NCBI GenBank assembly: GCA_015680685.1
Contig: MNCI01003108.1
Span: 22,295 to 86,294 of the forward strand
Length of the DNA: 64,000 bases
Source: Gnetum montanum
Lineage: Eukaryota; Streptophyta; Gnetopsida; Gnetales; Gnetaceae
Direction: 5' to 3'
In this document: positions 22,570-32,893 of the stretch, in pieces
How positions within the stretch are numbered: the first letter of the stretch is position 1
How the letters are laid out: each line of letters opens with the position of its first letter
Position numbers and translations under genes: made by a program
The notes under the pieces: generated by a model
The model's database searches: none
The model's input: only the letters and a program-made list of their open reading frames with translations
Told to the model about the DNA's origin: nothing

Positions 22570-23387
22570 TGATGAGTGGCAAGATACTCCTACACTCAAC
22601 CATACGAATACGAGCATAGCACGCGCGATCCGGTCGAACTCTGCAAACTAAGTGCCTACACGCCCCATGGAACACTTAGGGTTAATCATTCGTTGTCTTC
22701 CTAGAATTACTTGTAGTTGTTACGGTGTATGGTTAAGTAAGTCCGAGGTATATGATTTTTATAGTTTTTATGTGTTTTATCTCCTATGCTAATGAGTTGA
22801 AGGGTAGAGAGACTAATTACTAATTCTAACTAACGAACTAAGTCTAAATTACCTAGCATCAGCATCCGTTCCCACTTACTGTACACACCCTGAACCAATG
22901 CAACCGCGGCTACCAAACGCTAATCGTTGCTGGGATCACCATGCGTAACGCACATGCTCGAAGTGGTCGTACTGAGGCACTTAACTAGGAGAGAAGGGTT
23001 GAGAGAGAAAACAGTAAATAATAGATGATAAATAACAGGTAATAAATAACAATAATAAAATCCTATTCCATGCACTGCAAGGTTTATCCGGAAAGCTCAT
23101 CTTTATTGCCATACACAAACTTGTGTTCAAATACAATGTTTGCTCAAATAAAGATCCGTTCACTTTAGGACTCCTACTGCAGGCACATGGAAAATATTCT
23201 ATCTCTGGAGTGATCAATCTGCCAGAGTTTCCCTACTGTCTAGCCTAGGATAATGAAACAAGGGAGAGCCGCCTCTTATTTATAGATATGATGGCACACT
23301 GCAATATCATGTACGCAATATCGCAGGGGAGGACGCGATATCGTGAGGGATGCGATATCGCGGCCCATGCGATATCGCGTCCCATCA
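22570..23387 (-). repeat. E2 5' LTR
   Basis: Begins TGATGAGTGGCAAGATACTC and ends GCGTCCCATCA on the given strand. TATA box on the - strand is at 23277-23284, with five GATATC/AATATC motifs between 23300 and 23380. The primer site expected just left of 22570 is not visible. Only about 34 bp separate the LTR from the N at 22535, and these do not match the family leader, so the leader was probably lost in assembly. Confidence 0.88.
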
Positions 23388-23639
23388 CTTAGAAACCACT
23401 TTCATTTACCTTATGTTTACTAGGAGGAAACTGGCCTACGCAACATCAGTTATCATACACCTTATTGTGAGTTAAACCATACGCATTGATTTTTACTAAC
23501 TCACGTGGGAAGACAACGATCACGAACTCAAACCAATTACTAGAATAATCACATTTCCTTGTCTACGGAATTCGACCAGGCTACGCGTGAACACTCATAT
23601 CTCGTATGGTTAGGTCTTGGATTACTCCACTGCTCATCA
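23388..23639 (+). repeat. X 3' LTR, segment 3 of 3
   Basis: Starts with the right cttag duplication of E2 and continues the U5 part of the X LTR. Blocks shared with the other LTRs are CGGAATTCGACCAGGCTACG and CTCGTATGGTTAGG, and it ends CTGCTCATCA at 23639. No primer site follows. Confidence 0.85.
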
Positions 23640-25264
23640 AGGTGTACCTATATTATAATTAGTTTGGGGTTCCAAAACCCCTCATCCTTCCCATAAACAT
23701 CATATCAATAGCTGGCTAACATACCACATTAACAACCAAGCATATCAAATACCATATTTTCAAAGATGTTGCTTTTCAGCTACAACTTTAAGCAAAAAAG
23801 CTCTAAGTAAAAGCTAAACAATTAATTTATTTTCTATAGTATTAATTTCTTTTTGTTTTGGAGGCTCAATGATGGGAATCTTCAACTTTTGTTGCGACTT
23901 GTTCTTTATTTTTTATTAATGTATTCTTTTTTCTTTTAAAACATGTTTTTCTTTCTCTTTACAAAAAAAAAACCCCTAATAAGAAGTGAAAACTTGTGAG
24001 GGTGCTTCTGAATAAGGGCAAGGCTTGATTCTTTTCCTATCCTAGAGGGAAGGTTTTTTAGGATTGGTTGTAAGGATGAAAATCTGAAAGGCATCCCCAA
24101 CACCATGAGGTTTTTTCTTTAGACTCTCTTCAATGATCTAATGTACTCTAAATTTTTCAAACACTATTATTCAGTTTTTTGGAGTTGGACCCTAACCAAG
24201 CATTAATAACAAAATATCGATGATATAATGTACTCTAGATTTTTTGTAATAGTATCAGATCCCAACCAAGCATTAATAACATAATATCATAATAGCTCTT
24301 AAACCACTCATCACTCTATCATCCATCATTATCCAAAATGACAACCATTAGTTCATGGAAATTACCCTAACCTTTGCCAGCCACAATCTCAACATAGAAC
24401 CCCAAGTCTTGTACACAATTCCAATCACGTGACCAACATGGCCAATACTACAAGATAAAGTGACTCTACCACAAGCCTTATGAGTATTCAACGTCACACA
24501 AAATTAAGGATGATATTCATTTATTAACGTATCATAATTTCCACTCTCTCCAAGTGTTAATGCTCCTATGCCGATGCCATTCAACGTCATAATACATACA
24601 CATTGAACACAAATACTCCGAGAATTGTACCGTGGGAACGTCGAATTCCAATGAAAGCTTACCACAGCAAAGTCATTCACAAGTCTATTGCAACTTGAAT
24701 TCCGCTTTGAAAACGACCATGGATCATGCTTTTTTGGCGCTTGCATTTAAGTAGATTGCAAATCGACCGTAACCCAGATTTCAACGAAAGTTCTTTGTGC
24801 ACGGCAAAACTTAGACCCGAATTCGGAACAATTCCTCAGCAGAATCCAAAGGGATAATGCAGCTGCCCCTTCAAGATGCCGAAAGGCAACTTTGAGCTAT
24901 ATCCGACAAACTCCAGTAAGGAACTGAACTGAATCCGGCCAAGCTCGTGTACGCTATCAAATCGAAACAGAAAAGGAAATAAAAAACAAATACAAATTAA
25001 TTCCGAACTGCTTACTACTTCTCAGCAAGCGCAAATCTAAAAAATTTCAAAATAAAATAAATAGCCCATTCTATTCATCCAGCTTCTCTAACAAAAACAT
25101 TGGAACCAAAATGCAGCAAAAACCATAAATTGCGGTAACCTAGAAACTTCTTATCTTTACCACCAAATCCGACCCAAGTAAAAAATATGCCAAAGTTAAA
25201 CTTCGTAAAAAAAAGTATTAAAAAAATATTTAAAAATATCAAAGGCCTCTAACGCAAGGAAAAC
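23640..25264. other. Sequence between elements, no gene recognised
   Basis: AT-rich. An imperfect tandem duplication of about 70-85 bp lies at about 24134-24218 and 24219-24288 (both with AATGTACTCTA ... CCAACCAAGCATTAATAAC). A run of 80 open codons on the - strand (24746-24504) has no similarity I recognise. The part from 24500 to 25200 has a more mixed base composition than the elements and may be old unique sequence. Confidence 0.5.
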
Positions 25265-25579
25265 ATGGAATATGTTTCCGTGGAGCCTATAAAAAATTTG
25301 AAGTGGCTTGCTGTTCAAAGGGCAAAGAAAATGAAACAGCTGTTGAAAATAATGCCCCCACTTCAAACACAAATAAAAATACATACAATTGCTACTGAAG
25401 ATTTGTTTCATTTTGATAAGGATGTAAAAACAGAAGAGACGCGTGAATTTTTCTGTTTTGTAAAAAATGCAATTGATATGTTTCATTCTGATAAGGATGA
25501 AGAAAAGAAGAAGAGACGTGTTGATTCTTCTGTTTTGTCTACTCTACAAAGAATGCACACTGATTTCAAGTCTGCCTAG
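25265..25579 (+). CDS. Unknown 104-codon ORF with an internal duplication
   Basis: Starts MEYVSVEPIKNLKWLAVQ and is Lys-rich. A segment is repeated in frame: LFHFDKDVKTEETREFFCF and later MFHSDKDEEKKKRRVDSSV, about 84 bp apart, each followed by a TCTGTTTTGT block. No known domain, no clear promoter and no homologous copy in the window. It may be a chance ORF or a fragment of a gene. I do not assign a function. Confidence 0.2.
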   Translation: MEYVSVEPIKNLKWLAVQRAKKMKQLLKIMPPLQTQIKIHTIATEDLFHFDKDVKTEETREFFCFVKNAIDMFHSDKDEEKKKRRVDSSVLSTLQRMHTDFKSA

Positions 25580-25789
25580 CAAATGCAAGGGAATGTTGGC
25601 ATTAGGTTTTGAACCTAGCACTTGTGAGTACGAAGCTGTGTCGGCAAACCTTTGATCTTATCTTGTTCTCTTTGTTCCATGTTACTATTCACTATTAACA
25701 TTGGTGGTGTCACTTGATATCATTTGTTTGTTTCTTACTTTTTTAATTTTAATGGAGCTTAATTCTCTTTTAGAAGTTTAACAATGAGG
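25580..25789. other. No gene seen
   Basis: T-rich spacer between the ORF at 25265 and the SINE-like unit. Nothing recognisable. Confidence 0.4.
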
Positions 25790-25960
25790 TGTTAGCCTAG
25801 TAGTAGAGGTCTTGGCCTAGTTACCCGAGGTCACAAATTCAATTCTACTAGGTATCATTAAGTTATAAACTTCTATAAATCTTAAGGAACATCACAAGTT
25901 CGATTCTACTAGGTAGCATAGTGTTATAAATTTCTATAAATCTTGAGGGGTACCTATGTT
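25790..25960 (+). mobile_element. tRNA-derived SINE-like unit with duplicated B-box segment
   Basis: An A-box-like TAGCCTAGTAGTAGAGG (25793-25809) is followed 42 bp later by a B-box-like AAATTCAATTC (25835-25845), the spacing of a tRNA-type internal Pol III promoter. The 61-bp segment starting CACAAATTCAATTCTACTAG (25832) is repeated at 25893 as CACAAGTTCGATTCTACTAG, giving a second, better B box. Both copies end with CTTCTATAAATCTTRAGG-like sequence. No terminal duplications were resolved, so family and ends are uncertain. Confidence 0.5.
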
Positions 25961-26067
25961 TCACTTATTTCAAGTTCCAACACCCTCATAAGTTTAGTGT
26001 ATTTCAGGTTCATTTTTCATTATTTGTAATTGCTAACCTTTTTATATTTAACCATAAGGTGGTAAGA

Positions 26068-26090
26068 TTAGGTGGTTCACGACCACCTAA
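26068..26090. other. Perfect 9-bp stem-loop
   Basis: TTAGGTGGT, loop TCACG, ACCACCTAA. It lies among tRNA-like text (GGTGGTAAGATTAGGTGG ... AGTTTAAGCCC), so it may be part of a second degraded SINE. Confidence 0.5.
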
Positions 26091-26392
26091 AGTTTAAGCC
26101 CACCCTTGCATTTACTTGGAAAAATATGAAGGAAAATAAAACCTTTTTTAAATAAGAGTTCATGCACTTGTCTTAGGTGAATTTGAACCAAAATTAAATT
26201 TACATGCACCCCAAACATGTGGCCAATATAATGCCATAAATTAAAGTAACAATACAAAACCCTGTGTGAAACAAGTAACCCTTTTCCTTGCCATGAATTG
26301 GGAATTAAACTAGCTTTGTATCACTTTACATGGTATGAGTCTTGACACCAACATAAAGAATATAAGAGGCATGAAGATCAATAATAATATGG
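26091..26392. other. No gene seen; E3 left flank
   Basis: AT-rich spacer ending in tatgg (26388-26392), the left target duplication of E3. TTTACATGGTATGAGTC near 26325 resembles an LTR end plus initiator-Met primer site but is too short to call. Confidence 0.4.
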
Positions 26393-27261
26393 TGATAAAT
26401 CATGTTTTTCATACGCTTCGATATCGGAGTGGCCGCAATATTAGGTACACAATATCGAGTACGTGATATCACGGCCCAGGATACGATATCGTACATTCGA
26501 TATCACAAGGTTACTCCAGGGTCTATAAATACCGCCACTGGGCACACGATTGAGGGTAGTTTTTGGTAGTCAAGTAGCAAAACTCTTGCAGTTTGTTCAT
26601 TTGAGAGTTAGAATATTTTCCAAGTGTCCATAGTAGGAGGTCTAAGTGTGAATAAATCTTTATTCAAGCATTGATGTACCTGAACACACCATTGTGTTGA
26701 CAATAAAGACAAACTCTTTGATTCATCCTTGTAGCACTTGAGACTTTCTTTCGTATGCATTTATATATTGTGATTTCATGCAATTTACATTAATGTTATT
26801 CACATAGCAATTAATTTTGATTAATCAAGTAACTCATTAAAATACACAAGCATGACCCCTTCGAACATATGTGTGACACTTGGTAGCTCAGAAACAGTTA
26901 ACGTTTGCTAACCCAACAATGTCTACACAACATTCAGGATGTGTCTAGGAAGTGGGAACGGTTACTTGTGTTAGGCTAGATTAGATCAGAGTTTTCTTAG
27001 CACTTAATCACTCTCATTTTCATTCTTGTTCTAGGCAAGTAAATTGATAAAACACAAAATAATAAAAATCTTACACCTCAGTCACACTTAACCATACAAT
27101 TGCATTCCACAAGTGGGACTGGGCAGACAACGAATGAACAACACACATGCACTATTTAGCTCTAGCGTACTTGGTAATTAAAGTTTATAGAATTCGACCG
27201 GATCACATGTAAATGCCTGTGATTCGTATGGTTGGATGTAGGGGTACCTCACTGCTCATCA
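26393..27261 (+). repeat. E3 5' LTR
   Basis: Starts TGATAAATCATG and ends CTGCTCATCA. Six GATATC/AATATC/AATATT motifs lie between about 26420 and 26505. TATA box at 26524-26531 and AATAAA at 26702-26707. Confidence 0.9.
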
Positions 27262-27262
27262 T

Positions 27263-27280
27263 TGGCGCCATTGCCAAGGA
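27263..27280 (+). other. E3 primer binding site, tRNA-Asp type
   Basis: TGGCGCCATTGCCAAGGA, one base after the LTR, matches 16 of 18 positions of the complement of the tRNA-Asp 3' end. Confidence 0.85.
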
Positions 27281-27489
27281 CTTTAGTTCTAGGTGCACTA
27301 TCTAAACTGAGTGAAACTTAGTAACCTCATTGTTCAAACCGTAAGAGTCAAATCTTCTTAAAAAAAAATTATTACTATAATTAAATTGAATCTTAATCGC
27401 ACACTACATAAAAGCTCATTAACATAAAATTTCTTTTTCTCATAGGAGCCTTTCTCCACCCAGGGCAAACCAAGTGCCTTAGCAATACC

Positions 27490-27800
27490 AGGTGGTATAT
27501 GCTCATCGTGATGAGTATGTACTAGACTTCACCTTTATCTTGCATCAAGATGAAATGTTGCGGTGGCACGACATGGAAGGCAAAATTGTGTTGCCACCTA
27601 ATCGATCTGTTCCAGCAATGCTCCAGCTAATGCTCACATGATACGAGCTTCAACATCTTCATGGAGAGTACAAGATGCAAGATCTCGATTCAAGGGATTG
27701 TTATCCCACTAAAGCACAAAGGTTAAGGGATCGTCAGCTGGAGCACCAACATGAGCTTGTGAAGGGCAAGGGGTCAAACACTTTTCCACCTCTACTTGGC
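27490..27800 (+). pseudogene. E3 gag N-terminal remnant
   Basis: Reads QVVYAHRDEYVLDFTFILHQ, MEGKIVLPPNRSVPAML and a charged stretch ending near VKGKG, matching the N-terminal gag block of E1 and E4. It stops at the deletion junction near 27790-27815. Confidence 0.8.
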
Positions 27801-27809
27801 CCATTGGAT

Positions 27810-29200
27810 GGAAAATGTGATTGCTAATCACTTATCATGGCTAACATGGGACGACAAGGAGAAAGAGAGCCCCTTATCTGATCAATTCCCTGACAAATCT
27901 CTCCTTGTAGGGGCTATTAATGAATAAATGCCCAATGCACCAAAGTGGTATGACACCATCCTCACTTATTTTCTCAAGCAAGAACTGTCGCAAGGGCTAG
28001 ACAATAGAAAAAAAACAACAGTTTCTTCACTAGGTCAAGCATTTCATGGAAATTAACAAGAACCTTTACAAAGTTTGTCCCGATGGCCTAGTACGCTGGT
28101 GTGTCCCTAAAACAAATCAACTGTGCATTCTCTAAGATGCTCACAAAGGCCCTTGTGGGGGCCATTATGTTGGGAGACGCATGGCCATAAAAATCCTCAT
28201 GGCAGGATATTATTGGCCAACAATCTTCAGGGATGCATACCAATTCATCTGTGCTTGTGATCATTGTCAGAGGGATGGTGGAATGATAGCTTAAATGGAG
28301 GGGTCACAACAATGGATTTAGCCTCTTACTCCATTTGATATTTGGGGCATTGACTTTATGGGTCCCATCGCACCTTTATCAAATAAAAAGGCATATATCA
28401 TAGTTGCAATTGACTATTGCACAAAGTGAGCAGAAGCAACAGTCGTCACCAACTATACATCCACCACTGTTGCTCAATTTGTATAATAAAATATCATAAA
28501 TAGGTTTGGTGTGCCTCATACATTAATTTCTAATAATGGAACTCATTTTACATGTGCCACTTTCCGAAAACTTATGCAGTGCTTAGGGGTTGAGCACAAA
28601 CTCACAACACCATATCATCCCCAAGCCAATGGTCAAGCTAAGGTCACTAATTGGGAGATTACAAAAATTCTAGTGTGCACCATTAGCAAATACCAAAGGG
28701 ACTAGAGCACCAAATTAAACAATGCCCTTTGGGCCTATCGCTCCACATGGAAGCTTCCCATAGGTTATTCTCCCTATGAGCTCATGTACGGAAAATTACC
28801 AACATTGCCCATCCAATCCGAGCTTTGTACACTCTCTACAGCCTGTGACCTTGACCTAAATCTAAGTCTAGCACAAAAAGAACGATTAATGAACCTCAAC
28901 TTACTAGATGAAAATTGGTTAATGGCTCTATCATCCAATGAAACGCATAAGGCATTCAACAAGAAATGCCATAACCTCAAAACAAGAAAAGTTAAGTTTC
29001 AACTAATAGACAAGGTATTCTACTAGAATCCTACACATGTACCCCAATGAACCAAATTTCAAATGTTGTGGGAAGGACCTTACATTATTCATGAGACTTT
29101 TCCATTTGGGGCCATGATTATCTATAAACTTGACAGCCCAGATAAGAAATAATTTTTCAACATCCAACAAGTGAAACCTTTCCATGAGGCCAAGCCAACC
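27810..29200 (+). pseudogene. E3 RNase H end and integrase, decayed
   Basis: After the junction the reading is VIANHLSWLTW (end of RNase H), then the integrase zinc finger (GPCGGHYVGRRMAIKI ... CDHCQRDGG), the core with AIDYCTK, ISNNGTHF and TNWEITKI, and a C-terminus of KVFY plus LWEGPYIIHETFPFGAM type. The second catalytic Asp is Asn, as in E1. Stops are scattered (for example at 28294, 28429 and 28703). Confidence 0.83.
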
Positions 29201-31307
29201 AACTCAACAAACACCTCGCCAAATGGACAATCATGCTCAATATTTTAGATCTCCCCCTTCCAACTTAGTCGTGGGGGAGATGGCCACCCATACTAACACT
29301 TTATGTGGCTTCTCAGTCTTTTAACTTTTTTTGTTTTACACATTTTTGGTTTTACAACTTTTTGTTTTCATATTCTTTGTTTTACATATTTGTTTTACAT
29401 CTTTTTGTTTTTCAGGTTATTGATCTTTTCTAAGTTTTTGTTTTACACCATTGTTAGTATATTTGATATTTATTGCATACTCTTTTACCTTATTTTATAT
29501 TTTCTTGTGTTTGGTGTGTTTCTCTACTCTTTCTGCTAATAAGGTGTTAGGTACAGTGGTAATGTGTTACTCGATGGTGGTATGTTTCATTTGTAATTTG
29601 ATTGTTGATGTCTAGTTTCTAACTTTTAATGTCGTTACTGAAAATTGGGACATGGTTTCTTTTTATGTAATAGGTAGTGAGTCCACATCATCCACCCATC
29701 CACACACTCTATGGTTTTCCTTGTTTTGGAAACATGTAGTCTCTTTTTCATTAATGCAACTTTAATAAATTGGTGATTGGTGTACTTTCCATAATTGGAA
29801 AAGAATCAAAGGTTTGGATCGGATGTGGCTTCAAAGGGATGCGACATTCTTCGTGCTTTTCTATTTTCCTGTGTGTAGGAGTGTTCTCATGAGCTTCTCA
29901 CCATTTTGTGTCATTCCACAACAAGAAGTCAAATAAGTCCTTGCATGGTGTGGTCCTCATAAAAAAATGACAAGAAAGAAAAAGATGAGGATTCAAAGCA
30001 CACCCCTTGGACAAAATAAATGCAAAAAAGCATGGTCTTTGCATGGTGTGGTTTTGATTAAAAAAATGAAAATTCAAAGCACACCCCTTAAACCAAATAA
30101 AAGGACTACAAACATTGGTTATGGGACTTGTCTTGTCTCCTCTAACTAAGGCCCTTTCTTACTTCCTACTTTCTCTCCAATTTGGAATGATGGTTGTTTT
30201 GTGGGAGCATTCTTGTGTCTCAAGTGATGAACTAGTCTTAGAATGTCGATGCGAAGTCAATGAAAGTGGTTGCCTTTGGTCTGGACTGAGGATGGACCCT
30301 ACCAAGTCATTTAATCACAAACTCAATGAGAGACTTCATGTCACCATAATTAGGAACTCCATTGCATTCTCTCTCTCATCCATCTATGCTTTTCATACCT
30401 CACCTCACTACCGGTTTCATGTTTTGATTCAATGTTTTAGTTTGATGTGTCAAGTTTCTCAATTAGTTACTTCTGGGTTTTTTGTACTTAACTTTTTGTA
30501 ACCATTAATCATCCATGGTGCCCACAGACTCCTTGGTTTGAAGTTATGCAAGGGCATAAAAGGCCTGTGCCTACTTTGGAGAGGACCCACTTGCATATCT
30601 TTTGTTTTGGTTAAGTTAAGTCCTTTACCCTTAGACATTATTACAATCGAATTCTTTTTATTTACTCCATCAATGCCATCTAATTATGTGCACCTTCACA
30701 ACCATTTTTAGTGAATTCCTTCTTTTTATTGTTGTGAATTTTTATACCCTCTTTCTAGTATTCCTTGTGTTAACTTTTTTCTGAATTTCATGGACCACTT
30801 CTCTTACCTAACCCATTGTTAGTCTTCCATTGACATTACCAAGCAATCAATCTATCATAATCACAACTTGGCTAGATAAAATCATTGATAAGACAAGGTA
30901 TTCAGCCACTATATGTTACACTTTATATACTAATCCTTGATTCTATTGTGATTGCAGTGGGGAGCATGGACTGGAAGTGGGACTATCTTCACCAAGGAGG
31001 ATGCAACAATATCACTCACGAGAGATTGTTCATGACTGCTGGATCTTTTCTACCTCTACCTCATTCTTCTATTGCCAAGAGGGGTTGGATGTCCATTGGA
31101 TCCAAGGGTGTTCTTTCCTGTTGTCATGAACATCCAATTTTGTACACAATTGTAATATTGTATGCTTGAACACTTCTATATTTGTCTATTTTCTCTATGT
31201 CACTTTTCATGTCAGTTGAATAGTCCATACCTCCTAATATACTTTGTAAAGGACTTGTTCCTCTTCTTCTATACTTGAGGACAAGTTTTCATTTAGTCAT
31301 GGGGGTA
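29201..31307 (+). other. E3 post-integrase region and purine tracts
   Basis: The first purine tract CTTAGTCGTGGGGGA is at 29263-29277, followed by the T-rich TTTTACA minisatellite (29320-29420). The landmark GGGCATAAAAGGCCTGTGCC is at about 30553-30572. A 94-codon ORF at 30885-31169 occupies the place of the small conserved ORF of E1 and E4 behind a GTGATTGCAG acceptor-like sequence, but its sequence differs. The final tract TTAGTCATGGGGGTA at 31293-31307 abuts the 3' LTR. No other gene. Confidence 0.6.
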
Positions 31308-32161
31308 TGATAAATTGTGTTTTTCATACACTCCGATATCAGAGCGGCCATGATATTGAGTACATGATATCATGGCCTAAGATGTGATATCATACATTCA
31401 ATATTGCAAGGTTACTCCCAAGCCTATAATACAGCCCCCAAGCACACGATTGAGGGTAGCTTTTCGTAGTCAAGTAGCAAAACTCTTGCAGTTTTTTCAT
31501 TTGAGAGTTAGAATATTTTTCAAGTGCCTGCAGTAGGAGGTCTAAGTGTGAACGGATCTTTATTCAAGCATTGATGTACCTGAACACAACATTATTTTGG
31601 CAATAAAGATGAACTCTTTAATTCATCCTTACAACACTTAAGACTTTCTTTCTTATGCATTTATATATTGTAATTTCATGTAATTTATATTAATGTTATT
31701 AACACACCAATTAATTCTAATTAATCAAGCAAGTCATTAAAATACACAAGCACGACCCCTTTGAACATACGTCTGACACTTGGTAGCTCAAAAACAGTTA
31801 GTGTTTGCCAACCCAATAATGTTTACAAAAAGTTTAGAATGTGTCTGGGAAGAGGAAACAGTTACTTGTGTTAGGCTAGATTAGATCATATTTTTCTTAG
31901 CACTTAATCACTCTCACTTTCATTCTTGTTCTAGGCAAGTAAATTGATAAAACACAAAATAATAAAAATCTTACGCCTCAGTCACACTTAACCATACAAT
32001 TTCATTCCACAAGTGGGACTAGGAAGACAATGAATGAACAACACACATGCACTGTTTAGCTCTAGCGTACTTGGTAACTAAAGTCTACAGAATTTGACCA
32101 GATCGCACATGAATGCTTGTGATTTGTATGGTTGGGTGTAGGGGTACCTCATTGCTCATCA
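31308..32161 (+). repeat. E3 3' LTR
   Basis: Starts TGATAAATTGTG and ends TTGCTCATCA. GATATC-type array near 31335-31410, AATAAA near 31601. Right target duplication tatgg follows. Confidence 0.9.
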
Positions 32162-32291
32162 TATGGTTTGTTGCAAATTATTCAAACTTACTCTATTATT
32201 AGAAAAACCTCTTCCCACACCATTAGATTCATTAGATTTTTCTTTACTTCTCTACAACATTGTCTACCAAAAATGATAAAGAAAGAGCTTA
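32162..32291. other. Spacer between E3 and the LARD-like element
   Basis: 130 bp of AT-rich sequence starting with the E3 target duplication. No gene. Confidence 0.5.
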
Positions 32292-32880
32292 TGTGAGAGA
32301 GGTCTCAAGGTAGAGATTCCCCTAGTTCCTTTCCATGGTTCGGGGGCCATGAAACACTTTGAGATGTTCGTGTGTGACATTCAACTATTAGAAAACCCAT
32401 TTTGACTTTGTGATACCAAGCAAGTAATAGGACTCCATCTTATTATTCCCTTTTTAGTTCTCCTCATCTTACCCTCACGTTGTAGAACTATGTGGACCCT
32501 AACTATGTGGTGGTTGCAAATATGTAGGTAGCATGGATTGGATAGCCTAAGTGGAATGCCACACTAAACCTTGTACCAAATTGTGAGGGGTTTGAAGATG
32601 AGGCACCCCCCCTGTAGATACATCATTATTCTTCTATCGATGATATCTACAAGGTTGTTTATGTACTTGTTTGCTAGTCCCCATTCAGAGTTTAAAGGTT
32701 CTCCTAAAGGTGTTTTCTCCATATATACAAAGTTGATGCATTGCATGCTTCCTTCTAAGTTATTGAAGTGGTTGTGATGCTCGCTTGGAGGCATAGTCCC
32801 CAAGTCTTCTACCCTAGGTCTATTGGATCTAAGGGAATTCCTTGGGATGTCAAATAACATTGGGGCAATGCTATTACACA
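32292..32880 (+). repeat. LARD-like element 5' LTR
   Basis: TGTGAGAGAGG ... TTACACA, 589 bp. Blocks shared with the right copy include CCCCTAGTTCCTT, TCCTCATCTTACCCTCAC, AAACCTTGTACCA and GCATGCTTCCTTCTAAGTTA. Confidence 0.65.
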
Positions 32881-32893
32881 TGGTATTAAAGCC
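32881..32893 (+). other. Candidate primer binding site, initiator tRNA-Met type
   Basis: TGGTATTAAAGCC directly after the LTR. It differs from the usual TGGTATCAGAGCC by one C-to-T and one G-to-A change. Confidence 0.55.

Larger units (their letters stand above)
16403..23387 (-). mobile_element. Element E2: Athila-like gag-protease element lacking RT, RNase H and integrase
   Basis: Read on the - strand: 5' LTR 22570-23387, gag 22534-20096, protease about 19990-19544, a junction near 19300, post-integrase region, purine tract and 3' LTR 16403-17237. Perfect cttag duplications flank it (16398-16402 and 23388-23392), inside the X LTR. The first about 200 bp of the two LTRs differ at about 7-8 percent of sites. 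The internal region is 5.3 kb against 8.2 kb in E1; the missing part is RT, RNase H and integrase. Movement would have needed enzymes in trans, if it moved in this form. Confidence 0.9.
1..23639 (+). mobile_element. Element X: outer Athila-like Ty3/gypsy retrotransposon, 3' part, interrupted by E1 and E2
   Basis: The element starts left of the window. Visible parts in order are integrase (1-1100), a non-coding stretch, a long decayed third ORF (2720-5407), a purine tract at 5636-5646, and a 3' LTR split into 5647-5697, 15787-16402 and 23388-23639. Removing E1 (5698-15786) and E2 (16403-23387), plus one copy of each target duplication, joins the pieces into one LTR of about 0.9 kb. It starts TGATAAATC and ends CTGCTCATCA, with a TATA box at 15866-15873 and a polyadenylation signal at 16052-16057. 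No primer site follows 23639, so this is a 3' LTR. The expected flanking duplication on the right is aggtg (23640-23644); the left copy is outside the window. Athila assignment rests on relatives in the window with a tRNA-Asp-type primer site and on the extra ORF after pol. Confidence 0.85.
26393..32161 (+). mobile_element. Element E3: Athila-like, internally deleted
   Basis: LTRs at 26393-27261 and 31308-32161 are flanked by perfect tatgg duplications (26388-26392 and 32162-32166). Primer site 27263-27280, purine tract at 31293-31307. The interior (4.05 kb) holds the gag N-terminus, then jumps directly to the end of RNase H and integrase. Most of gag, protease, RT and most of RNase H are missing. 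Confidence 0.92.

Noticed and set aside
24504-24746. 80-codon ORF on the - strand as a host gene
   Set aside because: No recognisable domain and only a chance-length ORF; a GTAAGC donor-like site inside is not enough.
26325-26345. LTR end plus initiator-Met primer site (TTTACATGGTATGAGTC)
   Set aside because: Only a short match, with no second LTR or interior found.
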